From Maribacter sp. BPC-D8 (GTDB lineage: Bacteria; Bacteroidota; Bacteroidia; Flavobacteriales; Flavobacteriaceae): a stretch of 64,000 bases of DNA. The DNA lies in NCBI RefSeq assembly GCF_035207705.1, contig NZ_CP128187.1, positions 4,154,001 to 4,218,000 on the forward strand. The letters are read 5' to 3'. Positions 35,601 through 43,655 of this stretch are shown here, one piece after another. The position numbers and the translations under genes were made by a program. Positions within the stretch are counted from its first letter, which is position 1; every line of letters starts with the position of its first letter. Below the pieces are notes generated by a model. It was not told the DNA's origin, did not search any database, and worked only from the letters and a program-made list of their open reading frames with translations.

Positions 35601-35985
35601 TAACAACCCCAGTAGACCAAGGCTTATTTCCTGATATTCCGGCAGTTTCCGAAATATCTTCAAATTTCATATCGCCTTTATTAAGAAAAAGTTTGTTTGG
35701 CTCCATGTTTCCGGTCAGAAAAACATCCGATAATCCGTCATTATTAATATCTCCAATGGCAACGCCACCACCGTTATAAAAGTTGCGGTATTTAAATATG
35801 TTGAATTCTTTTGAGTTGGCAACTTTATTTACAAATGAAATACCTGTTTCTTCCGGTTGTAATAAGGTGAATAATGTTGGTTCTTTTTTTTCTTCTGATG
35901 TATTTGCATCTTCTTTAGATCCGCAAGAATATAAGAGAGAGAAAAATAAACCAATACAGCTTAGTTTAAGCAAATTAGAGTTCAT
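32629..35985 (-). CDS. FG-GAP/VCBS-repeat lipoprotein with ASPIC/UnbV domain (first paralogue)
   Basis: An 1118-residue lipoprotein (LLYSC) with the same plan as the next gene: N-terminal FG-GAP repeats (DINNDGLSDVFLTG, DYDKDGDLDAYILN), a central ASPIC/UnbV segment (FGIGTVVRLY, SRGFQSSVDYPMTIGLG, DSIRIIWPND) and C-terminal repeats. The two clearly arose by tandem duplication. It is the first gene of the five-gene minus-strand operon. The start at 35985 (MNSNLLKLSC) is preferred to 36009 because it gives a compact lipoprotein signal. Confidence 0.92.
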   Translation of the reverse strand: MNSNLLKLSCIGLFFSLLYSCGSKEDANTSEEKKEPTLFTLLQPEETGISFVNKVANSKEFNIFKYRNFYNGGGVAIGDINNDGLSDVFLTGNMEPNKLFLNKGDMKFEDISETAGISGNKPWSTGVVMADINNDGFLDIYVSNAGNMEGDNHDNDLYINNGDGTFSEKAHEYNLAETGFSTHASFFDYDKDGDLDAYILNNSNIPVSSLGYAEQREVRAQDWEGVPKIFRGVGDMLLRNDNGKFVDVSEKAGIYGSLIGFGLGVMVVDINNDLYPDIYVSNDFYERDYLYINNQDGTFREEVQKWTNHLSLSAMGVDMADINNDGLTDIFITDMLPEPDQRVKSVMEFEGYNIFKLKQSKDFHQQYIQNTLQLNNGNGSFSEIAYYSGVEATDWSWSGLLFDMDNDGLKDIYITNGINHDLTDLDFVDFFANEIIQKMALTGRKESIDSIINKMPVTPLPNYAYRNNGDITFSNYNKQWGFEIPSRSNGSAYGDLDNDGDLDLVVNNVNMETFVYRNNSETQSTNNYIKLKFEGADGNKFGIGTVVRLYYPDNIIDQTLMPSRGFQSSVDYPMTIGLGATKVLDSIRIIWPNDATTKLKNVKVNQTITFKQEEAEDIFKIKKTETPTLLEAIDSNTFLTHKENSYMDFDNEGLISKSLAEEGPGLAVGDVNGDGNDDIFIGGAKNQTGALYLHNGNGSLSKPIVKYFEAEALLEDTTASFFDSDNDGDLDLMVGTGGNELGMQGYYGIRLYLNDGKGNFSLSTYKLPNINKNVAVIAPSDFDADGDIDVFVGSRSVVGTYGINPDHLFLLNNGDGTFTDITERSAYDLKDAGMVTDAKWIDIDGDGKDDLVTVSDWGSPKIYKNSGRRLSDSKSSLDSLSGWWGAVEGYDLDNDGDQDLILGNMGSNLHYKPKPGQPMKMWVNDFDNDGTIEQITTQNYDGGDYPLHQKKELTTQILALKKKNIKASEYASKTIQELFPKNIIDNTILKQSNISESIIAINDGNGNFTIKILPPQVQFSCICGIQCLDVNKDGNLDLVMAGNNFEFKPQYSRLDANYGNVLLGDGKLNFEWQNYSDSGFFIRNEVKQLKIVKDKKGNQFIITAINNDTPKMYRLHEK

Positions 35986-36261
35986 TCTTGAGTATGTTTG
36001 AAATAGCACTTTGAGTTATTTTGTAAGCTATTAAAGTTGAGTTAGTAACCTGTATAATAGTTCGTTCAAAATTAATTTGCAATATAGCCAAATACCTACT
36101 ATTTGTTAAGCTTATTTAGTAAAAGTCAGCGTTAAAATTTAAAGAAAACGTTATAGGATCGGTCGATTAATATGAATAATGAGATTTTGCGCCAAGTTTT
36201 TAGAAGTAATGGAAATAATCCAATATATTTAACCTTGACTTAACAACAAACAACTCAACCA

Positions 36262-37848
36262 ATGATAGGAATTTTATCTTTTTTAGGCTTTACCATTTTG
36301 GTGGCCGTAATTGCATATTTCGCAACAAGATCAACAAACGAACAAACTTCTGACGGTTACTTTCTAGGAGGACGTAGTTTAACAGCGGGAGTAATAGCGG
36401 GATCATTGTTATTAACCAACTTATCTACAGAGCAAATTGTTGGTCTAAACGGTAATGCTTACAGTGATGGAATTTTAGTAATGGCTTGGGAAACCTTGGC
36501 AGCTATTGCAATGGTAATATGCGCTATATATTTGTTACCTAGGTATTTAAAAGGAGGTATTAGTACTATACCAACTTATTTAGAAAGAAGGTTTGATAAG
36601 ACAACGAAAGCAATGACATCGGGCTTGTTTTTAAGTGGATACGCCATTGTGTTATTACCTATTGTCTTGTATTCTGGTTCTTTAGCTATAAGTGGAATGT
36701 TTGATTTGCCTGCCAAGTTGGGAATATCTGAATGGGCATCAATTTGGGTATGTGTTTGGAGTATAGGTATAATAGGTAGTATTTATGCCATATTTGGAGG
36801 CTTAAAAGCTGTTGCGGTTTCTGATAGTATTAATGCAATTGGCTTGCTGATCGGTGGGTTGTTGATACCAATATTTGGACTTTATGCAATTAGTGATGAT
36901 AATAGTCTTTTAGGAGGGCTTTCAAAGCTTACCGCTCAACATCCTGAAAAGTTTAATGCCATAGGTTCAGAATCTTCGAGTATACCTTTTGCTACGATAT
37001 TTACAGGTATGGTTTTGGTACAATTATTTTATTGGGGAACCAATCAACAAATAATACAAAGAGCTCTGGCGGCAAAAAACTTGAAAGAAGGTCAGAAAGG
37101 AGTAATGCTTGCCGCTTGCTTTAAAATATTAGGTCCGTTAATTGTTGTTTTACCTGGTATCATTGCTTTTCATATGTTCGATGGTCAATTGGAAAAAGCA
37201 GATCAGGCCTATCCTAAATTAGTGGCCGCAGTTTTACCGGCTACTTTGGTTGGTTTTTTTGCAGCTGTACTGTTCGGAGCGATACTTAGTTCTTTTAATA
37301 GTGCTTTAAACAGTTGTGTTACGTTATTTGGTTTAGATATTTATAAAGAGTACATCGATAAAGATGCTTCTGAAACTAAAGTTGTTAAAATTGGAAAACG
37401 TTTTGGTGTTTTACTTGCATTGTTTTCAATGATTTTAGCTCCTTTTCTGTATTATGCTTCTGATGGACTTTTTGGTTATTTGCAACAAGTAAATGGAGCG
37501 TATAGTATTCCAATTTTATCAGCAATCGTTATTGGTTTCTTAACTAAAAGAGTGCCGGCAATAGCTGCCAAAGCAGGAATTGTATTTGCAGTTGTAGTTT
37601 ACGTAATATACATATTTATGCAAAGAGGTCTTGGGGTAGAATGGTTACCGCACATGTTGCATGTACAAGCAATAACTTTTGTGCTTACAATAATTTTAAT
37701 GTTGGTAATAGGTTATTTAAAGCCTAGAGAAAGTGATTATGTACAGGAGTATACAAATGAGGTCGATATTACAAATTGGAAGTACGTAAAGCCAGTAGGT
37801 TTAATTATTACACTTATTGTAATAAGCACTTATATTATTTTTAGATAA
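36262..37848 (+). CDS. Sodium:solute symporter (SSS/SLC5 family)
   Basis: A 528-residue inner-membrane transporter with about 13-14 helices. It shows the SSS pattern: FLGGRSLTAGVIAGSLLLTNLSTEQIVGLNG near the N-terminus, IYAIFGGLKAVAVSD, and GAILSSFNSALNSCVTLFGLDIY (about residues 340-365). Members carry sugars, amino acids or vitamins with sodium; this one looks closer to sugar transporters, but the substrate is not settled. It is monocistronic with a strong terminator. It lies convergent to susD, so a link to glucan uptake is possible but not shown. Confidence 0.88.
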   Translation: MIGILSFLGFTILVAVIAYFATRSTNEQTSDGYFLGGRSLTAGVIAGSLLLTNLSTEQIVGLNGNAYSDGILVMAWETLAAIAMVICAIYLLPRYLKGGISTIPTYLERRFDKTTKAMTSGLFLSGYAIVLLPIVLYSGSLAISGMFDLPAKLGISEWASIWVCVWSIGIIGSIYAIFGGLKAVAVSDSINAIGLLIGGLLIPIFGLYAISDDNSLLGGLSKLTAQHPEKFNAIGSESSSIPFATIFTGMVLVQLFYWGTNQQIIQRALAAKNLKEGQKGVMLAACFKILGPLIVVLPGIIAFHMFDGQLEKADQAYPKLVAAVLPATLVGFFAAVLFGAILSSFNSALNSCVTLFGLDIYKEYIDKDASETKVVKIGKRFGVLLALFSMILAPFLYYASDGLFGYLQQVNGAYSIPILSAIVIGFLTKRVPAIAAKAGIVFAVVVYVIYIFMQRGLGVEWLPHMLHVQAITFVLTIILMLVIGYLKPRESDYVQEYTNEVDITNWKYVKPVGLIITLIVISTYIIFR

Positions 37849-37936
37849 GATATCATAATCCATTATAGATTGTAGCTCTTATTTTTAGAAGTTTATTCTA
37901 AATTATTTGAGATTTAATGGTGTTGTAATAGTATTG

Positions 37937-37988
37937 AAAACGCAACATTCCTTTGTGCAAAAGCGATAAAGGAATGTTGCGTTTTTTT
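37937..37988 (+). terminator. Strong Rho-independent terminator of the symporter gene
   Basis: AAAACGCAACATTCCTTT (37937-37954) pairs perfectly over 18 bp with AAAGGAATGTTGCGTTTT (37968-37985), followed by more T. It lies 88 bp after the symporter stop. Confidence 0.92.
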
Positions 37989-38521
37989 CATGTTCGAATA
38001 ATAACATCAACTTATTTTTTTTACTTAATGAAATGTTCTTTTTAAAGTTAAAGTCATTTATTGATGTTATTAGACCTATTTGCTTTAAAGCATTTCGCTA
38101 TAATTGGTCTTTAGTAACGTAGGTATTTGAAATAGATAGATGTGTTTAAATTTTCTATAGACTGTCAATGATTTTGTATAACCATTGCTCTGTCAAAAAA
38201 TGTATAATACGGCTAGTAGTAAATTCCAAGAAAGATACTATTAAGTCTTACAAAACTATTTTTGTCCGTATTTGTTAGCATTGATTATTTGTTATCAATA
38301 GTCATTCTATAAGTTGATAAAATAGAATGGATATGCCCAGTTTTTTATTCTTCAAAGACGAATTCAGTAGTATTCAGTTTTTCATATTACCCAAACGAGT
38401 GTTTAGTAGGTGACTTTTTGAGCTTGCATTGCTATTGAATGCATTAGCTTAAATTAACCCTTCATCATTCAGACGGCGTATAATGCGTGCTGATTACTAT
38501 TGTTATTAGATGTTGAAAATA
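37989..38521. other. Gene-free AT-rich stretch between convergent units
   Basis: No frame longer than a few dozen codons is visible on either strand. An 11-bp perfect inverted repeat (AATAACATCAA 38000-38010, TTGATGTTATT 38061-38071) has a 50-bp loop, and a 7-bp one (ATTCTAT / ATAGAAT) lies near 38312-38330. The stretch may hold an unrecognised RNA or be remnant DNA. Confidence 0.6.
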
Positions 38522-38553
38522 AAAAGGCCTCCAAAATGAATTGGAGGCCTTTT
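38522..38553 (-). terminator. Rho-independent terminator of susCD
   Basis: AAAAGGCCTCCAA and TTGGAGGCCTTTT form a 13-bp perfect stem with a 6-nt loop. Read on the minus strand it is followed by TTTTTATTTT. It lies 27 bp beyond the susD stop, so no susE/F follows. Confidence 0.92.
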
Positions 38554-38579
38554 CAACTTAAACTTAAATTTATATATGC

Positions 38580-40190
38580 TTAGTATCCTGGGTTCTGAAC
38601 CAAATTAGGATTTGCAAGCAATTGTGCTGGTGGAATAGGGAACACATTATAATCGTCATTATTAATAGTTCCTTCTGCTTTGAATAACCAATCTCTACCG
38701 AATTGACCGAAACGAATTAAATCGTTACGTCTCCAAGCTTCTTGGTATAGCTCTCTACCTCTTTCATCTAAGATGTCTTGTTCAGAAACCGTACCTAACA
38801 ACTCTTCAGTATTACGTATTGTTCTTAAATCATTAATCATAGCTGTTGGATCGCCACCGCTTCTAAACATAGCTTCTGCTTTCATTAAGTGAGCATCTGC
38901 ATATCTAAATACAATTTGATGACCTATAGAAGCATTTCCATTTCTAGCAGCGTATTTTTGAATTCTAATACCTGTAGTTTCATCATTATTAATGAAGTTA
39001 ACTGCGCCGGCACCATCTTTAAAATCTCTTTTAAAAGTAAGTGGCGCACCTTGTCTATCTTCTAATGCTGTACCATCTAAATCATATTGTTGGTTGATAA
39101 GAAAACCATAACCAACATTAGATCCGTCAACATAGCCATCATTTTCAGCAGCATAAGGTTGATCAGCAAATGTTGTACCTATAGTTGGTACACCACCTCT
39201 ACGCTCTTCTTGACCATCTGCAGGGTTTTGAGAAGCATCTAACTCGTTAGATTCAGAATCTCCTTCAAATAGGTCATAAAACTCAGCAAGAGTACTAAAA
39301 CCGTTCCAACCACCACCTTGAATACTGGTGTTGTTGTAGTGAAGACCCATTACTACTTTATTAATAGTATTCGCTTCTAGAGACCAGATAGTTTCAGAAT
39401 CAGCGTCTGGTAAGAAAAGGTCAAAATAACCATCTTGTAAAGCGTAACCGTCAGCTGTAATAGCATCAACTAAAGAAATAACTTCAGCCATATCACCAGA
39501 ATCGGGGGAACCACCTAAATAAATATGTTTGTTTAAAAGAACTTTAGCCTTTAAATATCTAGCTGCAGCTTTACTTGCTCTTAAGCTAGTATCTCCACTT
39601 ACAGCAGCAGTAGCTGGTGCATTTGCAATAGCAGTTTCAATATCTGCAAGAATGAAATCTACAGCAGCTTGTCCAGTTAATACCTCAGGTACAGAAGATG
39701 AAGGTAATGCTGTATCTCTATAAGGTACTTGACCGAAATTATCAAGAATTACCCACATGCTATAAGCTCTAATGAAGCTTGCATCACCAATGTTGGTTGC
39801 AGATGGGTTACTTCTTGAATCTAAAACTTGAGAAGCTTGTAGTTGATTACCGTTCCATAATTGAAATACGTTAACAATAAAGGCATGTTGTCCGTTCCAA
39901 TCGTGAGTATGTAATACTCTCCAAAGTCCGTTATCACCCCAGTCACCACCACGGGTAGGGATTAAGTGTTCATCTGAAGTTACTTCTTGAAGGGCAAAGT
40001 AGTTGTCTTGTCCGGCATATTGACCAGCAAGAGAACCATATAGATTCGTAACAGTTGAAGAAGGGTCGGCTAAACCTTGAAATCCTTCAGAAATGATAGA
40101 ATCTGTTTCTTCTATTTCCAGGTCGGTACAGGAAGAAACCCCTACCAACGATAGAATAGAAAGCGTTAATATTTTGAAATTATTTTTCAT
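38580..40190 (-). CDS. susD: SusD/RagB family glycan-binding lipoprotein
   Basis: A 536-residue surface lipoprotein (signal ending GVSSC) that caps the SusC channel and binds oligosaccharide. Typical SusD features are the early NLYGSLAGQ helix, FIRAYSMWVILDNFGQVPYRD (TPR region), ADAHLMKAEAMFRSGGD and the C-terminal RGRELYQEAWRRNDLIRFGQF and NDDYNVFPIPPAQLLANPNL segments. It is 19 bp after susC. The start at 40190 (MKNNFKILTL) is preferred to 40199. Next to lacI-pgmB-GH65-GH13, its ligand is probably a malto-oligosaccharide. Confidence 0.95.
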   Translation of the reverse strand: MKNNFKILTLSILSLVGVSSCTDLEIEETDSIISEGFQGLADPSSTVTNLYGSLAGQYAGQDNYFALQEVTSDEHLIPTRGGDWGDNGLWRVLHTHDWNGQHAFIVNVFQLWNGNQLQASQVLDSRSNPSATNIGDASFIRAYSMWVILDNFGQVPYRDTALPSSSVPEVLTGQAAVDFILADIETAIANAPATAAVSGDTSLRASKAAARYLKAKVLLNKHIYLGGSPDSGDMAEVISLVDAITADGYALQDGYFDLFLPDADSETIWSLEANTINKVVMGLHYNNTSIQGGGWNGFSTLAEFYDLFEGDSESNELDASQNPADGQEERRGGVPTIGTTFADQPYAAENDGYVDGSNVGYGFLINQQYDLDGTALEDRQGAPLTFKRDFKDGAGAVNFINNDETTGIRIQKYAARNGNASIGHQIVFRYADAHLMKAEAMFRSGGDPTAMINDLRTIRNTEELLGTVSEQDILDERGRELYQEAWRRNDLIRFGQFGRDWLFKAEGTINNDDYNVFPIPPAQLLANPNLVQNPGY

Positions 40191-40209
40191 GATATACAAT
40201 TTTTTTTAA

Positions 40210-43200
40210 TTAAAATGATGCGTTAATACCAAAAGTGAAAGTTCTTGGTCTTGGGTAAGAACCATAATCAATACCTCTTGATGGTACACCTGAATCTAAA
40301 TCACCGGTATTAGAAGTAACCTCTGGATCTAAACCACTGTAATCTGTAATCAAAAATAGGTTTTGACCTGTTAATGAAAAACGTAAAGAACTTAAAGCGC
40401 CTTCACCAGATAATGGAACGTTATAACCAATACTTGCGTTTTGGAAACGAACGAAATCCCCTTTTTCTAAGAAACGAGTTGAAGCATCAGCTGAAGCTTC
40501 AGGATTTTCTCCATTGCCTAATACATTTTGAGTAACGTTTCTAGAGTTGTTAAGTGCGCCAGCAGTAAAATAGGCATTTTCAGTGTTGTTATATACTGAG
40601 AAGCCAAACTGACCTTGAAAGAATACAGATGCATCGAAATCTTTTACTTTCAAGTTTAAGCTTAAACCAGTAGTAATATCAGGTAAAGCATCTTCGCCAA
40701 CAAAAGTTTTATCTGCAAAAGGATCTCCCACGCCATTTCCATCTACGTCCTGGTAAGTTGGATTTCCGTTGCCATCAAAACCTTCAAAAATTGGTAGGTA
40801 GTAAGAATATAAAGATTGACCAGAAGCGAAACGTTGCGCAAATGCACCTGTTAAACCTTGACCGTTTACTGCACCCGTATCAATTAGACCTTCGAAGTTT
40901 TGAACCTCGTTGTTGTTGTAAGCAATATTGAAATCTGCAGAGAATGTTGCGTCATCACTTCTTACGAAATCGTAAGATAATGCCAATTCAACCCCTTGGT
41001 TAATAATACTAGCGTCAACGTTTTGGAATTGGAAAGGATCCACAGCAGGTGCTGCAGGTGGCGTTTGTAAAAGAACGTCAGTAGTTTCGGTTCTATAAAC
41101 ATCAATACTACCACTTAAACGATCATTGTTAAATCCGAAATCAAAACCTGCGTTTAAGTTGAAAGAAGACTCCCATTTTAAATCAGGTCTATCGGTAGCA
41201 ACAATTGCAGTACCATTATTATTTATATCAAGATTTTGTTGAACAGATAAACCAGAAAAACGTTGTCTAGCTACGAAGTTTCCATATCCTAGTCCATCTT
41301 GGTTACCAGTAATACCTGCACTTAAACGTAATTTAAGAGTAGATACGTTCTCGCCAACGAAATCTTCTTCATTCATTTTCCATGCGAAAGCTCCAGAAGG
41401 GAAGTAACCATATTGGTTTTCAGGTCCGAATCTAGAAGAACCATCAGCTCTCATCGTTGCTGTAAATAAATATTTGTCATTTAAAGAGTAGTTCAATCTT
41501 GCAAAGAAAGATTGTAGTTCATCTGTGTTATCGAATGAATCAGTATATACAGAAGTTACTGGGCTGTCTAAAGTTGACCCTAGTCCCTCTTGTGCAACAA
41601 CTGTTGGTAACAATCTATTAATTAAAACACCACCTGTGTTAGGAGCATAATAAGCTTGTTGGTAAGAACCTGAAACAGCATTCTGCAAATCATTTACAGC
41701 ACCTCTAAGGTCTCTACCCATTGCATTTAAATCACTAGTTGAATAACCTCTACCACCAGCGTTAAACCCGTATGTTTGAAAATCTTGGTAACCGAAACCT
41801 ACTAAAGCTTCTAGGTTAGAGTTTTCAAATTCTTTATTATAGTTAACAGTAGCTTCAAAAGTTTTGTTGTCTCTTTTTAAAACTCCGTAGTTACCACGAC
41901 CTATATCGGTAACACCGTTAAGGTTTATAATATCTCTAGAAACTACAGAAGTATTAGATGCTTCAGCGATATCTAAACCTCCATTTAATTTTGCAGAAAG
42001 CTCAGGAGTAAAGTTGTACTGAATCGAACCATTAAGTAAATATCTATCAGTATTGGTGATATTCTGTGTATTGTCTAAAGCATTCTGAGGATTTACGTTT
42101 AATCCACCTGCATTAAAACTAGAATTAGATGGCCATGTTGGGTTTGCTGCATAAGCACCACCTAAAACATCACCTGCAGCTCCTGCTTGAGCACTAATTG
42201 GTGCTTGAGAATCATTAATTCTAGCGATCGACATTTGAACACCAAGAACTAATTTATCATCTAAGAAACGTTGGTTAAGATTTACTCTACCAGTAATTCT
42301 TTCTAAATCAGAATTTTCAACAATACCAAATTGTTTTCCGTATCCGAATGTTGCTCTTACGTTACCACTACCGTAGTTCTTAGAATAAGAAAGGTTTTGG
42401 TTTTGAGAAGCGGTAGATCTTAATACAACTTGTTGCCAATCTGTACTAGCTCCGAAATTAACAGCACTTGCATTACCACCTACAGCAGTAACACCAGATA
42501 AAAATTCAGAAGGCTTTGCAAGGTCAAAAGTATTTGCTGCCTTAGCAATACTCAAAGAACTTGAAAAGTCCCAAACACCTTTGCTGTTTCCTTTACCACT
42601 TTTAGTAGTAATGATAACAACACCGTTAGCACCTCTAGAACCGTAAATAGCTGTTGCAGATGCATCTTTTAATATACTGATGCTTTCAATATCATTAGGG
42701 TTGATAAAGTTCAATGGGTTTTTAACGGCACTTTGTCCAAAACCAGTTTCACCTTGTGGTGAAGTATTACCACCGCCTAATGGAACACCATCAACTACGA
42801 ATAGTGGATTGTTATTTGCACGTACAGAGTTAGAACCTCTAATGTTGATCTGAATACCTGCACCTGGCTCACCACTAGTTTCCTGTATGTTAACACCGGC
42901 AGTTTTACCTTGTATTAATTGTTCAGGAGAAGAAATGTTACCGCCATTAAAATCATCAGCTGTTACAGCTGTTACAGATCCAGTTGCATCTTTAACAGTT
43001 GTAGTACCGTAACCGATAATTACAACTTCTTCTAATGCTTCAGCATCTTCGTCTAAAGTGAAGTTGATTGAAGTTCTACCGTTAATTGCTACTTCTTGAG
43101 TTTTGTAGCCGATATAACTAACAATAAGTACAGCACCTTCTTCAGCGGTCAATGTGTAATTACCGTCAAAATCAGTTTGCGTACCATTCGTTGTTCCTTT

Positions 43201-43332
43201 TTCAAGAACACTTGCTCCTGGTAAAGGTCCACTTGCATCTGAAACAGTTCCAGATACTTCTTGTGCCTGCATGGATCCAAAGCACAAAAATGCACCGAGA
43301 ACTAACAGACTTTTTAGGAATGTAATCTTCAT
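40210..43332 (-). CDS. susC: SusC/RagA family TonB-dependent outer-membrane transporter
   Basis: A 1040-residue transporter with a signal peptide (cleavage near SMQAQ), an N-terminal carboxypeptidase-regulatory-like beta-sandwich (EVSGTVSDASGPLPGASVLEKG), a plug containing VIIGYGTTTVKDATGSV and the SusC signature GANGVVIITTKSG, then a 22-strand barrel ending in PRPRTFTFGINASF. It would carry oligosaccharides to the periplasm with TonB energy. The promoter lies about 80 bp upstream on the minus strand with a LacI-type palindrome next to it. Confidence 0.96.
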   Translation of the reverse strand: MKITFLKSLLVLGAFLCFGSMQAQEVSGTVSDASGPLPGASVLEKGTTNGTQTDFDGNYTLTAEEGAVLIVSYIGYKTQEVAINGRTSINFTLDEDAEALEEVVIIGYGTTTVKDATGSVTAVTADDFNGGNISSPEQLIQGKTAGVNIQETSGEPGAGIQINIRGSNSVRANNNPLFVVDGVPLGGGNTSPQGETGFGQSAVKNPLNFINPNDIESISILKDASATAIYGSRGANGVVIITTKSGKGNSKGVWDFSSSLSIAKAANTFDLAKPSEFLSGVTAVGGNASAVNFGASTDWQQVVLRSTASQNQNLSYSKNYGSGNVRATFGYGKQFGIVENSDLERITGRVNLNQRFLDDKLVLGVQMSIARINDSQAPISAQAGAAGDVLGGAYAANPTWPSNSSFNAGGLNVNPQNALDNTQNITNTDRYLLNGSIQYNFTPELSAKLNGGLDIAEASNTSVVSRDIINLNGVTDIGRGNYGVLKRDNKTFEATVNYNKEFENSNLEALVGFGYQDFQTYGFNAGGRGYSTSDLNAMGRDLRGAVNDLQNAVSGSYQQAYYAPNTGGVLINRLLPTVVAQEGLGSTLDSPVTSVYTDSFDNTDELQSFFARLNYSLNDKYLFTATMRADGSSRFGPENQYGYFPSGAFAWKMNEEDFVGENVSTLKLRLSAGITGNQDGLGYGNFVARQRFSGLSVQQNLDINNNGTAIVATDRPDLKWESSFNLNAGFDFGFNNDRLSGSIDVYRTETTDVLLQTPPAAPAVDPFQFQNVDASIINQGVELALSYDFVRSDDATFSADFNIAYNNNEVQNFEGLIDTGAVNGQGLTGAFAQRFASGQSLYSYYLPIFEGFDGNGNPTYQDVDGNGVGDPFADKTFVGEDALPDITTGLSLNLKVKDFDASVFFQGQFGFSVYNNTENAYFTAGALNNSRNVTQNVLGNGENPEASADASTRFLEKGDFVRFQNASIGYNVPLSGEGALSSLRFSLTGQNLFLITDYSGLDPEVTSNTGDLDSGVPSRGIDYGSYPRPRTFTFGINASF

Positions 43333-43410
43333 AAATTGTTAATTTAAGTTGAGTTAATTTAATTTCAATTGTTAAAAATATGTAAAAAGGTGTGTTAACA
43401 ATGGTTTGTA

Positions 43411-43418
43411 CAAAGCTA
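43411..43418 (-). promoter_or_regulatory. Predicted -7 box of susC
   Basis: On the minus strand the sequence reads TAGCTTTG, a match to TAnnTTTG. Transcription would begin near 43404, giving a leader of about 70 nt. No TTG is seen at the usual -33 distance; that region holds the palindrome at 43426-43441. Confidence 0.6.
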
Positions 43419-43425
43419 AAAAGTT

Positions 43426-43441
43426 ACGAAAACGGTTTCGT
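43426..43441. promoter_or_regulatory. LacI-type operator candidate ACGAAA-ACGG-TTTCGT
   Basis: A palindrome with perfect 6-bp arms and a 4-bp CG-containing centre, 7 bp upstream of the susC -7 box, where it would cover the core promoter. LacI-family sites are of this kind. The divergent lacI gene starts 215 bp away. I see no second copy before lacI, pgmB or GH65. The rest of the 323-bp spacer is AT-rich with no other feature. Confidence 0.6.
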
Positions 43442-43655
43442 GTTAATAACTTTTATTTTTTGCGAGTATAATGAATGTTAATGGGCAATATTATGATATT
43501 CTTAGTTAACATAGCAGCTAAATGTGAATATTCGATTATTCTTCAAATATAAGAAAAATCCTTTTTTACATATATTTACTAAATAGCAGTTGTTTGATAA
43601 CTTTAAATTTTTAGATTAATTTAAGTTATTATCTTAAAATTTAAATCCCTTTTTT

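Noticed and set aside
36140..36170. Second LacI-type operator before the sodium symporter (AAAACGTT and ATCGGTCGAT)
   Set aside because: Neither stretch shares both arms with the susC palindrome; similarity is limited to a few bases.
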